From Eumeta japonica (Eukaryota; Arthropoda; Insecta; Lepidoptera; Psychidae), in NCBI GenBank assembly GCA_005406025.1, contig BGZK01001216.1, positions 62,001 through 126,000 of the forward strand: DNA of 64,000 nucleotides. Reading direction: 5' to 3'. Below the pieces are notes generated by a model, which worked only from the letters and a program-made list of their open reading frames with translations, did not search any database and was not told where the DNA came from. Position numbers and translations under genes: made by a program. Every line of letters starts with the position of its first letter. Positions within the stretch are counted from its first letter, which is position 1. This document shows positions 47,860 through 59,726 of this stretch, in pieces.

Positions 47860-48984
47860 TAGTACATAGCTTTGTAATAATGGCTTCAGAACCCTAAAAT
47901 GAGCATGGTCCGATATGGTCTTAGCCAGTTTTTTTTTTAATATACGTATCGACCTTCATATTATCCATATCCATATACGTAAGTCTTTCATATTAAAATA
48001 TTATTCGTCGATAAGGAGCTAAGCACTCATAGTCCCTTTGATTAAATGTTACAACTTTATCAATTTATAATCATATTTAAATAATACTTTTTTTTTCAAG
48101 AAACGAGTTTGAATTTGCAGTTTCGTCTCGTCGAATAAACATTTACAAAGAAGTAAATTGGAGTTTCAAATTTTTTACCGGAAAATTTGTATTCTGTGTA
48201 CGTAGCCGGAGTCGAGTGTGGAGGGACTCTTTGTGTTTGGTCACAATTAGCCGTCACATTTTAAATATACTTCAAACGAATGTGGTCGCGACCGACCGAC
48301 CGTAAAAAAAGCCACAATAAATAGCGATGACAAATTTTCGTACTAATTCAACAAAGTAGTAAATTTATTATAAAGTCAAAGATATGAAATAAATTTTGGA
48401 GACAAGTAGGTGGTTTTGTGCTAAGATTAAACTCTGTTATTTCTAAAGCGGGTTTGTTTCTAAAACGTCTTCAGTTTGCTGTACGAACATGAAATTCGTC
48501 GTACATGTGTTACATCATACATGTTACATTCCAACAGAATGTAACACGTGACGTAGCGCCGGTTCGCATTTGTCTGTCAGCGCGCATGTAGCATCGGTTG
48601 GCATTGTTTAAAAGAAAGGCCAATTCGGGGAAACATCTCAAATTGTTTCACACGAAAACATTTCATGCTCAAAATTAATAACATTCATAGATGACGTTTA
48701 ATATCCTTGCAACATAGCGGGCGAGCTGAATTTACAACGTAGCTATGTAATATTATTCGGTTGAGTCGCTCTGCAGTCAACTCGACTACAACAGGAAAAT
48801 GGATCGGTTTCATCGATGAGATACCACACGAAAATACCACATGAGATACCACACGGTTGTGCGGAAAACAAACACGTAGTACAAAGTCACAGTTTCTACT
48901 TTTACATTTCCTCCAGTGAATGAGAGACCCGCCTCCAAGAGATAATATATTCCTTCCTAAAAGCTCCTGCGGTCTTCTCCCCAT
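47860..48984. other. No gene; repeat A tail at its left end
   Basis: ATGGCTTCAGAACCCTAAAA near 47880-47900 matches the repeat A tail. The rest, including a 99-codon minus frame at 48984-48685, shows nothing recognisable. Confidence 0.4.
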
Positions 48985-49121
48985 CTATCAGATATCCTAT
49001 TTTGCATAGAGGGTTGGCAGCCCACAAGTGACTCTTCTATTACGAGTCTCCATGGGCGCTTGTAATTAACTACTGTCTGATGACTATCGTGCTCGTCTAC
49101 TCCTTAAAAGCCTATAAAATA
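48985..49121 (+). repeat. LINE/SINE 3' tail (RTE-like), copy 2
   Basis: Contains GGGTTGGCAGCCCACAAGTG, ATTACGAGTCTCCATGGGCG and GATGACTATCGTGCTCGTCT, then CTCCTTAAAAGCCTATAAAA, in the same order as the copy at 14725-14845. Confidence 0.65.
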
Positions 49122-49229
49122 AGTGCGAGTCCGACTCGGTGGTACAATACAGAATAAACACTACATTCTTTTAGAAAACATTTTATGAAAAACAAGAACA
49201 AAAATTAAGATTGAATCTTAAAGTAGAAA

Positions 49230-49570
49230 AATGTACGTTTCTTGTATGGGAACTCCTTTTATTTTTCAGTTTCTTTCATTTTTTTTATTTGTTTCTATAG
49301 CGACTGTAGCGACACACTGTGAACATTTCAAGCGTCTACCTATTGGCATTAATAAAATCGAGAAAAAAACGCCAGAAAACCCATCACTTGTATAGGGGTC
49401 CCTTTTAATTTATAATATAATGTTATCATTATTGTTTGTTCATAGCAACAATAGAAATGTACACTGAAAATTTTAACTGTCCGCCTATATTACGGTTCAT
49501 GAGTTAGGTGGGCAGTTGACGCGTCGACCGACGGACCGATGGACCGGGCACAGTAATAGGGACCTTATCA
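49230..49570 (+). repeat. Interspersed repeat B
   Basis: TTGTATGGGAACTCCTTTTA, TTCATAGCAACAATAGAAAT, ATTACGGTTCATGAGTTAGG, a GACGGACCGATGGACC run and AGTAATAGGGACC follow the order of a common lepidopteran repeat (GGTTCATGAGATACAGCC ... ACGGACGGACAG ... AGTAATAGGGTCCCG). Recognition is from memory. Confidence 0.55.
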
Positions 49571-50409
49571 CGTTCGCACTCTTTCTCGTACACAATCATA
49601 AAATGCACCTGAAGATCACAAAATTTCATGCGTATTGTTAGCGAATACATTTCCTCTGCCCCTGGCAAAGGATTAAATGCCGCTTCGGTCGATGGTCGCT
49701 TGAGGGCGCCGGTGACTCCGTTCGTTTGCTAACCGCGGCTATCTGAAATAGGAAGTTCTCGTATGTCGTAAGAAATATTAGAACTGCCGAACAACAATTC
49801 CCGTTCATATTTTATTTTAGGCACAACGCAATATTTAAGTATTGTAAAACACGTTAATAATTAACAGTTTCATAAATCAGTAAGGTGTGACATTAGTTAT
49901 TATTTTTAAGTAAGATAACGTCTTCAAGTTAAGGCTGGGCGAAACGCCGATGATCTAATTCGTTTGGTATGACGTATATAATGGATCTGCTTGAGTCAGA
50001 TAAAATTTGTAGTGTTGGTGATGTACTGTGGAATCGATGAAGCGCGACGTATTCAATTACAATTTCGGCATTTTATAATGGTTTTCGCTACAGTACGAGC
50101 CGAACGCAGATTTCTTCAAATCGACCGAATGTTATTTTACGATATCTTTTAGAACAGATTTTTTATTACAGCTGTTGAATTGCGTTGGATGTAAGCCAGT
50201 CCAAAAGACGTGGCGAGCTTATTCTTACTGCAACAAAGAAATGTACTTAAACTTTTAAAAATTTATTTTAAATAACATGAGACTAAACTTTCGTAACTTG
50301 GGCTACGACCGCGACTTTACGAGTTTCATGACTCACGATGTCGTCGCCGTGGCCTCACTGCGTATTGGCGAATGATATAATTCTATTAAATGACTAAATC
50401 AAACCTATG
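49571..50409. other. No gene recognised
   Basis: Moderately GC-rich patch near 49660-49745 without a credible frame. Confidence 0.45.
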
Positions 50410-50741
50410 TCTATACATATAATATAACAGTAGAATCCTGTATATCTGTACATTGAAGGTATGTACGAACAACCGAAAGGGAACGATAAAGACTTAAATT
50501 TTTGTCTGTCTAACTGCCTGCCTGTCTGTTTGCGTACATCTCTGAAATTACTGATCGAATTTTAATACGGGTGTAGTACTAGACTTAGAATCAAGTGCAC
50601 GACCGGTATCGATCAAGAGCAGTGTCTAGACTAAAACTGAAAGCGGGAATGAAATTGGAGTTGTCAGCAAAATCGTCGAATATAAAAAATGAAGGAACCC
50701 ATTCTATGTCCTCACGGGCGAAACCGCGGGCTGAAAGCTAG
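50410..50741 (+). mobile_element. Short Helitron-type element
   Basis: Starts TCTATACATATAATATAACA and ends GCGGGCTGAAAGCTAG before a T. CACGGGCGAAACCGCGGGC before the end is typical of lepidopteran Helitron termini. The base before TC is G, not the expected A. The inner part includes GATCAAGAGC/GGGAATGAAATTGG units like repeat C. Confidence 0.55.
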
Positions 50742-53700
50742 TTGCCATATATGAGTTATGTATGACAAGACTAAAGCAACAATAAGCCCAATATTGAATT
50801 TTTAGCTGTTTTTATAATTAATATTAAATGTTTTTATCATCGTTTTAAATTTATAATATTTTACATTAAGAACATTATTTTGTAGTCCAGGATCATGCCT
50901 TTCTTTAGTCTTAGTTTTGATCGGTCAGTACTATTGTTTAGTACGCGTAAAGTTCTATGTCAGCGACTGGTGTAGTCTATTCAATTAGTTTAGTGAAATA
51001 AAATATATTATATATTTATTACGAAAATAGATAATTGTTAATATTATTAATAATTAATTACTATTGTTTCACTGATATTAATTAATTATTTTTTATGGTT
51101 AGGTTTAGTGTTAAGATTACTATATCTTAAGAATATTTTCATTTATTGAATAGATTGTATATATTGATACTCAGTCATTGAAAATAAGTTAATTTATAAA
51201 TTTTTAGATTGAACATCAACTGACATATTGACATTTTGGATGTTACTGAAACGAGAAATAATATTATGGGATCTATTAGTTTTAATTCATCACTAGTGAC
51301 ATACAGCCCATAGTTAATATATCTTTTAATAAAAATAAAAAAAAAATATGACCAAATTAGTTTCTATGATCACTTTCACTTTCAACATTTCAAAATTAAA
51401 TTGATAATTATAGAGTGCCTAACACGCCTGACGCATGTTACTATAATATTAAACAATAAAACGTACGAAGACATGTAATTTAGGATAATTAAAAATTTCA
51501 TTAATCCATTATTTCAACAGTTCTATTGCGTAGCCAAATTTAACAGTTTTTTTTTTGATGCGATGCAAAGAACCAAACGTATTGACAGCGCATACTCGGT
51601 CAAGGCGCAATAGTCCTTAATACTCAGATACCTAGCACACAGTCGAAAAATATATATTTGTGTGGCCAAGAACCATGTGCGTGCTAAGTGCATATTTGGT
51701 AAAATTCAAAATTTCAATGACAAAAACCAAAGAAAACGAATCTGCATAAATGCGTATTTTGTTAAAATAAACGTAGGAAGATATAAGTTGACGAAGTTTG
51801 ACGCACAATATATATGTAATGCATTTCTATAACACTGATTGTTTTGCCAAAAATAAGCCGTGTCTATAAATAGATATAATCGATAAATTGTCGCAGAATA
51901 CATATTTTAAAGTATTAGTATTTTTCGACAATAATCATAAATTACAGCCAAGCCCGCCGGTGGGTTAAAATAAGAGCAACACTTAATTTTTGACGGCATG
52001 GAACATAACACTAACTCTAGTTCATTGCATCACCTGTATTTTCATTTCACTTTTGTATAGATTATTTTCCTTGGACACTTTATTTCCAATAAATTTAGTA
52101 CTTTCATGACACTGATTGTTTGTCTATTAAATGTGATTTGGCGATTTCGTAGTTTTATCTTGAAAGAAAAACGATTGGAAAAATTTAAAACTACGTTCTG
52201 GATTAATATTGTCAATAGATGAGGATTTATCAAATTTAATTGGACTTGAAATGTTTGTAAAATTTTATGTGAACTTCATTTAGCAAAAAAAATTAATTGA
52301 TAAAGTGTCTTGTTTTATACTTTACAAGGTAATAAATATGGTCTTCGATTTGTTAACAGGTACTTCGACGTTTCTTCTAGAACGCCCGAAGTAAAAAATC
52401 GATGTACATGATAGGCTGCAAGTACACAAATATCTACGAAGACTGCACATCGATGCCTTGTGCGTAAAAGTGGAACAAGGAGCAAAGTGGGAGTCGAGCT
52501 CCCACATACAAGGTTTCGTATTAACGAATAAAATAAAGTGAAATTTGCTATCCCAATAAGTATAAATCAAGGGTACCTTCCTTATCAATGAAAAAAATAG
52601 TAAATCTACCTAAATGCGTATTCGAATGGATTTAAATTGTATGTACCTTTTATATTAAAACTCACATACATGCCCAGATGGTGATTATGTTGTTACTATT
52701 GAATACTGAAAGTTGTGGATGCTTCATTAAAAGACCTATACAATTATGTTCCGAGTTACAAAAAGATTGTGGTGTAAACTACAAAAAAATTACCTCTAAG
52801 TACACTCTTTTGGAACACTTGGAGTCTGTCTAAGATGTGGGCAGCGATGATGCTAATCGTACTTAACTATGTTTAACCGACTTCAAAAAAGTAGTGAGTT
52901 CTATGTTCGTCACCAAGTCAGAATCTGATTATGGGATCCCTGGTAAATCGAGAGATAATCTCTAATAACATTGTAGGCGCGTGTGATATGTTTGAGTGCT
53001 TTTTTGAGGGAGATAAGTCTATATTTTGTATTGTTTCATCGTGTATGTAATAGAGGCGATTTCTATGACAGGGGCTTATATGCACTAACGCCTTTTGCTA
53101 CTGACTTCATTCACTTATGTATATACCAATAGATAGCATTCTTTACAAATACATTTCTTTATCTGACAATGTTCGATATTCTATAATGTTTTAATACTTA
53201 CCATTTTTTTTTCTCTTCAAATTGTTTTCTATATCTTTGAATTCCAACTATACAAGTCAATGCATTACTTCCATGTTTACGAACCTAATTTGTTGATATA
53301 ATATAGTTTACATATGGTGTAAATTTCCAATAGTAAAATGAAAAGAGAAACAATGTTATTTCGTTAATTCTGTATTTAGTTTAAATGTAATATTATTATT
53401 TGTATTTAGTAATAAGTTTAGGCGTTGTTCTTGTACCTACACCAGAAATTCAATCGTAACTTAGCTGTTTTTGAGCATTTACAATTATTATTGCTGTTTT
53501 GAACAAAAGTCAGCTATGCTGTGTGCAGACACGAAATTCACTTAAGTATCTATGACGATCGTGTTTCTTATAAATTTTTGGGAATATTTTCTATTTTGAC
53601 AAATATTGTTAAAAGGGGCAATGGCTTTGAAAAATAAAGTACTGGGTCTGTTCCTGACCTCAGTCGTAATCCTGAACACCTAATTTAAAACTCCCAATCC

Positions 53701-54729
53701 ATTTCGTAACATTTCATACTTATTTTATCATCGACCTGTTCTTAAACAGCTCATTTTGAAACATTAATTTGTATTTTCCTTTCAGTTTCCTGCATAACAT
53801 CTTATAAATCACGTGTCTACGTAAAACTCACGGCTGTATTAAGAATACAGCCAACCAGGGTGTTTTTTAAGTTATTCAAGTTTATGCATCTGGTAGTCAT
53901 CATCTCATGCTGTCGAGCTGATGATGCAAGCGACAGCACTCCTTAACGGCTAAGAGTTAGGAGTTAATACTGCGATTTTTTAACAAAAACTACTTTTCAA
54001 CGGCTACTATCAAAACCTTGTACACTCAGAATTGATATTACGCATTAACTTACCTACATAGTTTCATTAATTTATGTAATTTCAATGTGACATTTTAATC
54101 AAGAACACATCGGGACTGTGTAACGGATAACAGAAGAAATACGGCAAATTTGATGTGGAAGTAAATGGAAATGTGGTCTACATGACGCGTAGAACTCTTA
54201 TAAAGAAAAAGAATAATTTATATAGTTTGTATAAAAATAATATAGTAGTTGGCTCCAATCGAGTATGTAAAGACTTTGAAATGATTACCAGGGGTCAATA
54301 AATTTGGGATCGAAACTACTTTTCCATTTGCTGCGTACAAAAGTAAAAGAGATGTATGGCTAATTGTACTAACCATGATTTATTCTACGTGCAAAGTAGT
54401 TAAATAAATTATAAAGTTATAATTACTTGATAACTAAGAAATTTGAAAAAAATTACTTTTATAAATATGAAAGCATCGCCTTCAATAACCGATTTTGTTT
54501 TGCGTTGGCTGGAACCAAATACAACAATTATTGGTCGTAGCTTTGATAAATGAACAATATACGGAAATATTTTAGTACTTCGTCACTTCGGTGGATCTTA
54601 CGAGTGTGATACAAGGAACACATGCCATTACAGATGTATTAATATCATTCAAAATATATTTTTAGTCAAAAAAATTTTAAAGGCTGTTCACAGATTTTCC
54701 TTTGTATCAAAAATCTTTGCAAAAATATT
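50742..54729. other. No gene recognised over 4 kb
   Basis: Mostly AT-rich. 52871-53110 starts TTTAACCGACTTCAAAAAAG, a common lepidopteran repeat phrase. 52484-52502 holds a small palindrome, GTGGGAG/CTCCCAC. 53832-53852 is a 9-base hairpin, GGCTGTATT/AATACAGCC. Short frames have no domain. Confidence 0.4.
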
Positions 54730-55277
54730 TTATTCACTATTAAAAAAAATGTGCCTTTTACACATATGTAGTATATTGTTTACAAATCTTTTTGGAGAAT
54801 AAAGTTTTTGCCATACCATCTCGTTTGTCGTTTTTTTTAAATAAATTTCTCTCTCACGTTGTATAAAGACTGTCAACAGGTATAGAAAATCGATATCCTC
54901 AGAAACCACAATTGCATTTTCCAACAATGTACTTACAACTGTAAGCGTCGGCATCAGCTTCCGCTTGGTAAGTTATTGTGCAAAAAATATTTTCTCCACA
55001 CAATGACGAGTATGCTCTTATATTTGTTATTAGCAAGAAGTTTGTTTTGTACTAGTTTAAGTGGGATATTTTCATCAAATATAAATTCGTTTGAAGCAGT
55101 TTCTCGCAAGCGGCCACTTCTCTCAACCACAAAGCGCAAATAATCTCCTCTGTTTTCTGCTTGTCTCTTTAAGTTATGTGCTTTCAACCGATTTTGTACG
55201 ATTCTCATTATAGCAATGAAACACCGTACAAAGTTTCCTGCCAAAATTATTTCCCAATTCACATAATATTCTCTCAT
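54730..55277 (-). pseudogene. Decayed ORF of a widespread unnamed insect family
   Basis: The minus frame 55277-54954 reads FDENIPLKLVQNKLLANNKYK. In the next frame QAEADAD occurs, and then the frame from 54954 reads LENAIVVSEDIDFLYLLTVF and EREIYLKKTTNEMVWQKLYS. The order ENIPLxxxQxKFLxNxxNK, QAxGDADxLIV, VVGEDVDLLVLL, xIYFKKP is one I recall from multi-copy uncharacterised insect proteins; a nuclease (PIN-like) fold is a guess. Two frameshifts show it is dead. Confidence 0.45.
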
Positions 55278-55815
55278 TATCGTTAATTTTTCTTCTAATT
55301 ACCACATATGACGATAACCTTCTATAAATTACAGACATAAATTTGGGTATGTCAGTGACAGTTATTTATTTCAAAATTAAAAAGCAAAAGAAAACGAAAT
55401 GTGAAAATTTAAATAAACGTTGTAAACACATTGCAAAGGATGGAATAATAAATTTGACGGTCGGCGGTTTTGTTCGAGGCATAAATGTAACGACACGTCA
55501 CTAACTTTATAACGAGTTTAGTAAAACGATACTATGCGAAACTTGAAATTGAGATTAATTTTGATTTTTCCTCAATGACTGTTAAGAAAACGGAGGTACG
55601 ATAGGTTAACAGCACTTGCTGTGTGTTTTGAGAACGTGTTAAATATTTTTCAACTATTTTGCTCAAGCTGAGTAATGATAACACCGCACTGAATACGATA
55701 AAAGCATTTTTTTTTGTCATAAATATTTCTCTGTACCATTGGACCATTCTAATCATCAAAAAAAAATTCACGAATATAAATTATTTATTATTCCGAGTCA
55801 TGAATTAATGTTATA

Positions 55816-56202
55816 ATGAAAATTGTAAATATTAAAAAAAAATTAATTTGTTTTTTTCTTAATAAATATGATAAAATGGAGCAAGAACGGCATATCGACG
55901 ACTCGAAACTGGCATTATCAGTCAAATACGAAATCTTACAACGGATTGTCTACGAAACTCCAAAAAAAGTCATGACTTGCGCCCGCTCGTCGCACTTCCG
56001 TGAGAAATGGTACCGAAACAAAAAAAAAATACTTAGCTCTAGCGACATAATACGTAATCATGTCAAAGTGTGCGTTCAAACGAAGCCGAAAGCGTTAACC
56101 GCAGCCGAAAGCAAAAGTGACCGGGGCGGTGCGTCGGCATTCCGTCGGAGGGTCGCGGGCGGGCGGGCCGCAAGGTCACTCGGCGGAGCATCCGTTTATT
56201 GA
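55816..56202 (+). CDS. Unassigned 128-codon frame ending in a GC-rich patch
   Basis: The frame begins with ATG and is Lys-rich, with a better internal start at MEQERHIDDSKLALSVKYEI. The last 40 codons lie in a GC-rich patch (GGGTCGCGGGCGGGCGGGCC) and are Arg/Gly/Ala-rich. No domain, signal peptide or promoter is seen. It may be a chance frame across a GC-rich repeat or promoter. Confidence 0.2.
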   Translation: MKIVNIKKKLICFFLNKYDKMEQERHIDDSKLALSVKYEILQRIVYETPKKVMTCARSSHFREKWYRNKKKILSSSDIIRNHVKVCVQTKPKALTAAESKSDRGGASAFRRRVAGGRAARSLGGASVY

Positions 56203-59200
56203 ATACCTTCGGGGGTCGATTCTCAACCTGCGAGACTTTCGAGTCGCGTGATTTTTTTGACGGACTCCGGAATCGACCTGCCGATATTTCACTCTGCCAG
56301 ACGATTTAAGGGCATATTTAGGATATAATGTTTACAATGCGTTCTATCCAACGACCACGGTTCTTTAATCGGACGCCGTCAAATCTTTGACACGTACTTA
56401 CTGTCGCATGTGTGCATACGTCATGTAAATTACTTCTGGTCTACGGACGATAAAACTCAATCTAATATAATCTACAATAGAATTATTCTATTAATTTATT
56501 CAGTTTCCGACTTTTTAATGAGGCATTTTGTTGATTTCCTATACTCACTATTAAGCACAGTTTTGAAATGTTTTTCAAGTTTTGTTATGGTCGTGATTTC
56601 TATCAAAATGTAGACTGGTAACGCTTTCGACTCTCTCGTTTAAGACACGATATTTTACGGTTTAGGCCTCCACCCCGCCTTGGCAACAGTTAATTTCAGG
56701 TTAGATAACAGTTAAATAACATATTTACAGTAAATAGAATATATGGTTATTCATATTCTGTTACAACACTTTTGCGATAACATATTTAATTTCGATTAAT
56801 ATGTTTCCTTTATTCTTTCCAAAAATGAAAATCTTTGAATACTGCTTGTCACTGTCATGTATGTATAAGACAAAATTATAGAAATCTTGTTTTAAATTGT
56901 GTTTTTTTGATGATGAGAAGAGCGATAGATTTTTTCAGCATCCGACGTCCATGGATTTATACAAGATGTTGGTGCACGAATTTTTACTGAAATTGAATTT
57001 GAATATTTGTTATAGAAAAAAAAATACTAATAATTGTTAGCATTAACAAAATTATGAAAATCGTTTGAAATTCAATAATTACAAGTCACTAAAAATTCTG
57101 AATTTTGTCTCATAGCACTTAGAAGTATCTTTTCTGTTTAATTGGTTATTTAATACATACATATCTATACATAGAGTATAGTAAACAATAATTGTAAGTA
57201 CTTCACTTAAGTTGCTTTAACTAACATCAAAAAAGTACTTACCCATCTGTAGTTTTAGATATTTTTTGTATTGATTAACTCAGACTTCATGTTTCAAAAT
57301 ATAGATCAAATTCCATGTCAAGGAATTGATGTCTAAGAAGCGCGCCAAGTTCAAGGCAATCAATTCCTCACACGCTACCATTGGAGGCGCAAAGGTTAGC
57401 AACCGTCCTCGTCTTTCTCTTTTGGTTCTGCACGATGATACATTCTTTAATGTCAAATCCAACATTTGAATGGAATTATCTATTTATAAGTACTACCTAC
57501 AATCATCGGCTTCCATTAGAAAATAAATAAATTATTATAAATATTTTTAAAATACTAATTATAATATGCATGACACTAACGTTCATTATTATCATCACAC
57601 CAATCTTGTTCATAATTTTTTTTAAATAGGTTCTAAACTGTCACGTTGGGTACAGATATTCGTGATTTCTTACGATTCATGAAAACAATTAGACCCTATA
57701 ATATCTTCTGCGAATATAGTAAAAATAGAACTATCAAAAAAATCGTCGCTGGTGGAACAGCTATCCCAAGACTAGGGGCATCGGAAATACCTAATCGTTG
57801 ATGATTATCAAAGTCACGGGTACCAGAGGTTCGATTTTGCCACCAGCTAACTGACATCATATTATTTAGAGTTAAATAGGCTCCATTAAAATTAAAATTA
57901 ACTTACGGCTTATCAACTGTTCGCCTACTCTAGACGACTCGGTATCAGAGTCATTCACTGAAAATCATCCATCTATAGATAGATATTTGACCTTATGAGA
58001 CGAGCGCGCTGCGTTCAAAACAAGTACAAGCTGACATTTTCAATGACTATTTAGTGTTACTTATCAGAATCAAACGATTAAAAATTCGACGTTTGAGTTT
58101 CTTTCCATTGTATTTTTTTGATATAAATAATCTATATAATTAATAAGCGCTAAAAACAACATGCTTTTATAATTATAAAAATTTTGACTGAAAATCTTTT
58201 AAAATACCCTGAAATATTATTTAGAATCCGCTTTTATCCTTTTTAGAAGAAAATACGAAATGCGATATGAAAATAGGGTAAAATAATAATACGGTAAAAA
58301 ATACGATACGAAAATAGGGATTGTTCGGATGCGTTTGGACTGGGAGCGATTATAGTAAGGATTTATATTAAACATGTTCATAAAATAGTGAATGTCACGT
58401 TATTATATGTAGTATTTATGGCATTAAAATATGCAACACATTAGTGGGTCAATACACGTGTCTGACGCTCATTATTCGATATTTAGTATTGCGTATCTAA
58501 AAAGAAGAAATGGAACGCTCGTGAATGTCGCAGAGCCTTTTCTCAGAAACTGTGCGTAACCCTATGCCGGGAAAAAACACATCGAAATGAAAGGTTGACT
58601 TGGTCAAAGGAAAAAAGTCCAAAAGAAGTTTTAATTGACGTATCGTGTGATGTTTTATTTGAGAGCTCAACATCTGTGGATTGTAATTTTCTTTTTTATA
58701 TATTTTCGTTATAGTAGTCTGAATAGTAACAGCTCCAAATTAATTAGAAACAATCGTCTCCTCTCCTGATCTCCTAATATTTTAAAGAAAAATTTTAGAA
58801 TTTAAAACGGTTAATAGGTAGGCATAGTATTTATTGGAAATCTAAATAAATGATCGATATCCGGACTGTATTTATTTATTCAACTACATCCTTATATTTA
58901 ATTATAACGTCTATATTTAACGATGTGTCACACTATTAGGTAAAAGGAAAAATATATATTATCATATGTGATTTCATGCGTGACCTCATACTCATGTGAA
59001 TGGTTGAGATTTGAGAACCATTCTTATAAAATCCTCCTGAAATAATGCTTTCACAATATTTTAGCCCCCGTTTTCGATTTTTAAACTAATCCTTGCGTTC
59101 ACATGAAAATTTATTGTTTAAGATCCATGTAGGATTAGGAGACTGCCAGACTAAGGAGCGAAACTATTACATGCAGGAATAGCTGTGAAAGTTGAAATAT

Positions 59201-59537
59201 ATATTTTTAGCTTGATCTCAGAAAATTGCAAATTTTTCTGCTTTATTATCGTAAGTAAAATATCAATGTGACTTAATAATAAAGTAAAAAAATGTAAGCT
59301 ACTAGTTTTCGCAGATTGTATTGCAATAACTCATTTTTCAGAATCGCGATAGGTATATTTGTCGAGTTTTCATAACTCATGAAAATAAATTACAAAACAC
59401 AACAGGCAATTTATAATCCCATTTTATGCAGCACTATTTTAAATCGGTACGGGGTAGTCTATGGTGTTGTCAAGTTGTCTACTTTATATGCACATTCTTC
59501 CTCGTTAGTACTCAAAATGAGTATTCTTCCGAAAACG
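56203..59537. other. No gene recognised downstream of gene 2
   Basis: AT-rich DNA. 57300-57440 is slightly richer in GC, with a 10-base hairpin AGGAATTGAT/ATCAATTCCT (57321-57368, 28-base loop). A frame there (57465-57280 minus) has no domain. A possible AATAAA for gene 2 lies at 59247-59242 on the minus strand. Confidence 0.4.
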
Positions 59538-59726
59538 TTATTCTGGAGTGGTATCCTCGACGTCTGGCCGGGTGGCGGGCGCCGGTGTGGTCTTGGTGGC
59601 AAGGTGCGCCAGCGCGCGCGCGATCTCGGGCGGGATGGGCGGTGGCGTGGGCAGGTGCGCGCCCATGGGCCGGTAGCCGTTCTCGTCGGCCGTGTACGTG
59701 AGCTCGATTTGATTTCCGTCCTTGTC
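59538..59726 (-). CDS. Gene 2 terminal exon (RR-1 second half and tail)
   Basis: The acceptor is AACGCCCTTCAAG. The exon encodes [18 protein letters not shown], then [20 protein letters not shown] and a Pro/Thr-rich end before TAA. The sequence is strongly GC-rich at third positions (GCGCGCGCGCTGGCGCAC), forming a GC peak in AT-rich DNA. A possible AATAAA on the minus strand lies at 59247-59242, about 290 bases downstream. Confidence 0.92.
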   Translation of the reverse strand, partial: DKDGNQIELTYTADENGYRPMGAHLPTPPPIPPEIARALAHLATKTTPAPATRPDVEDTTPE

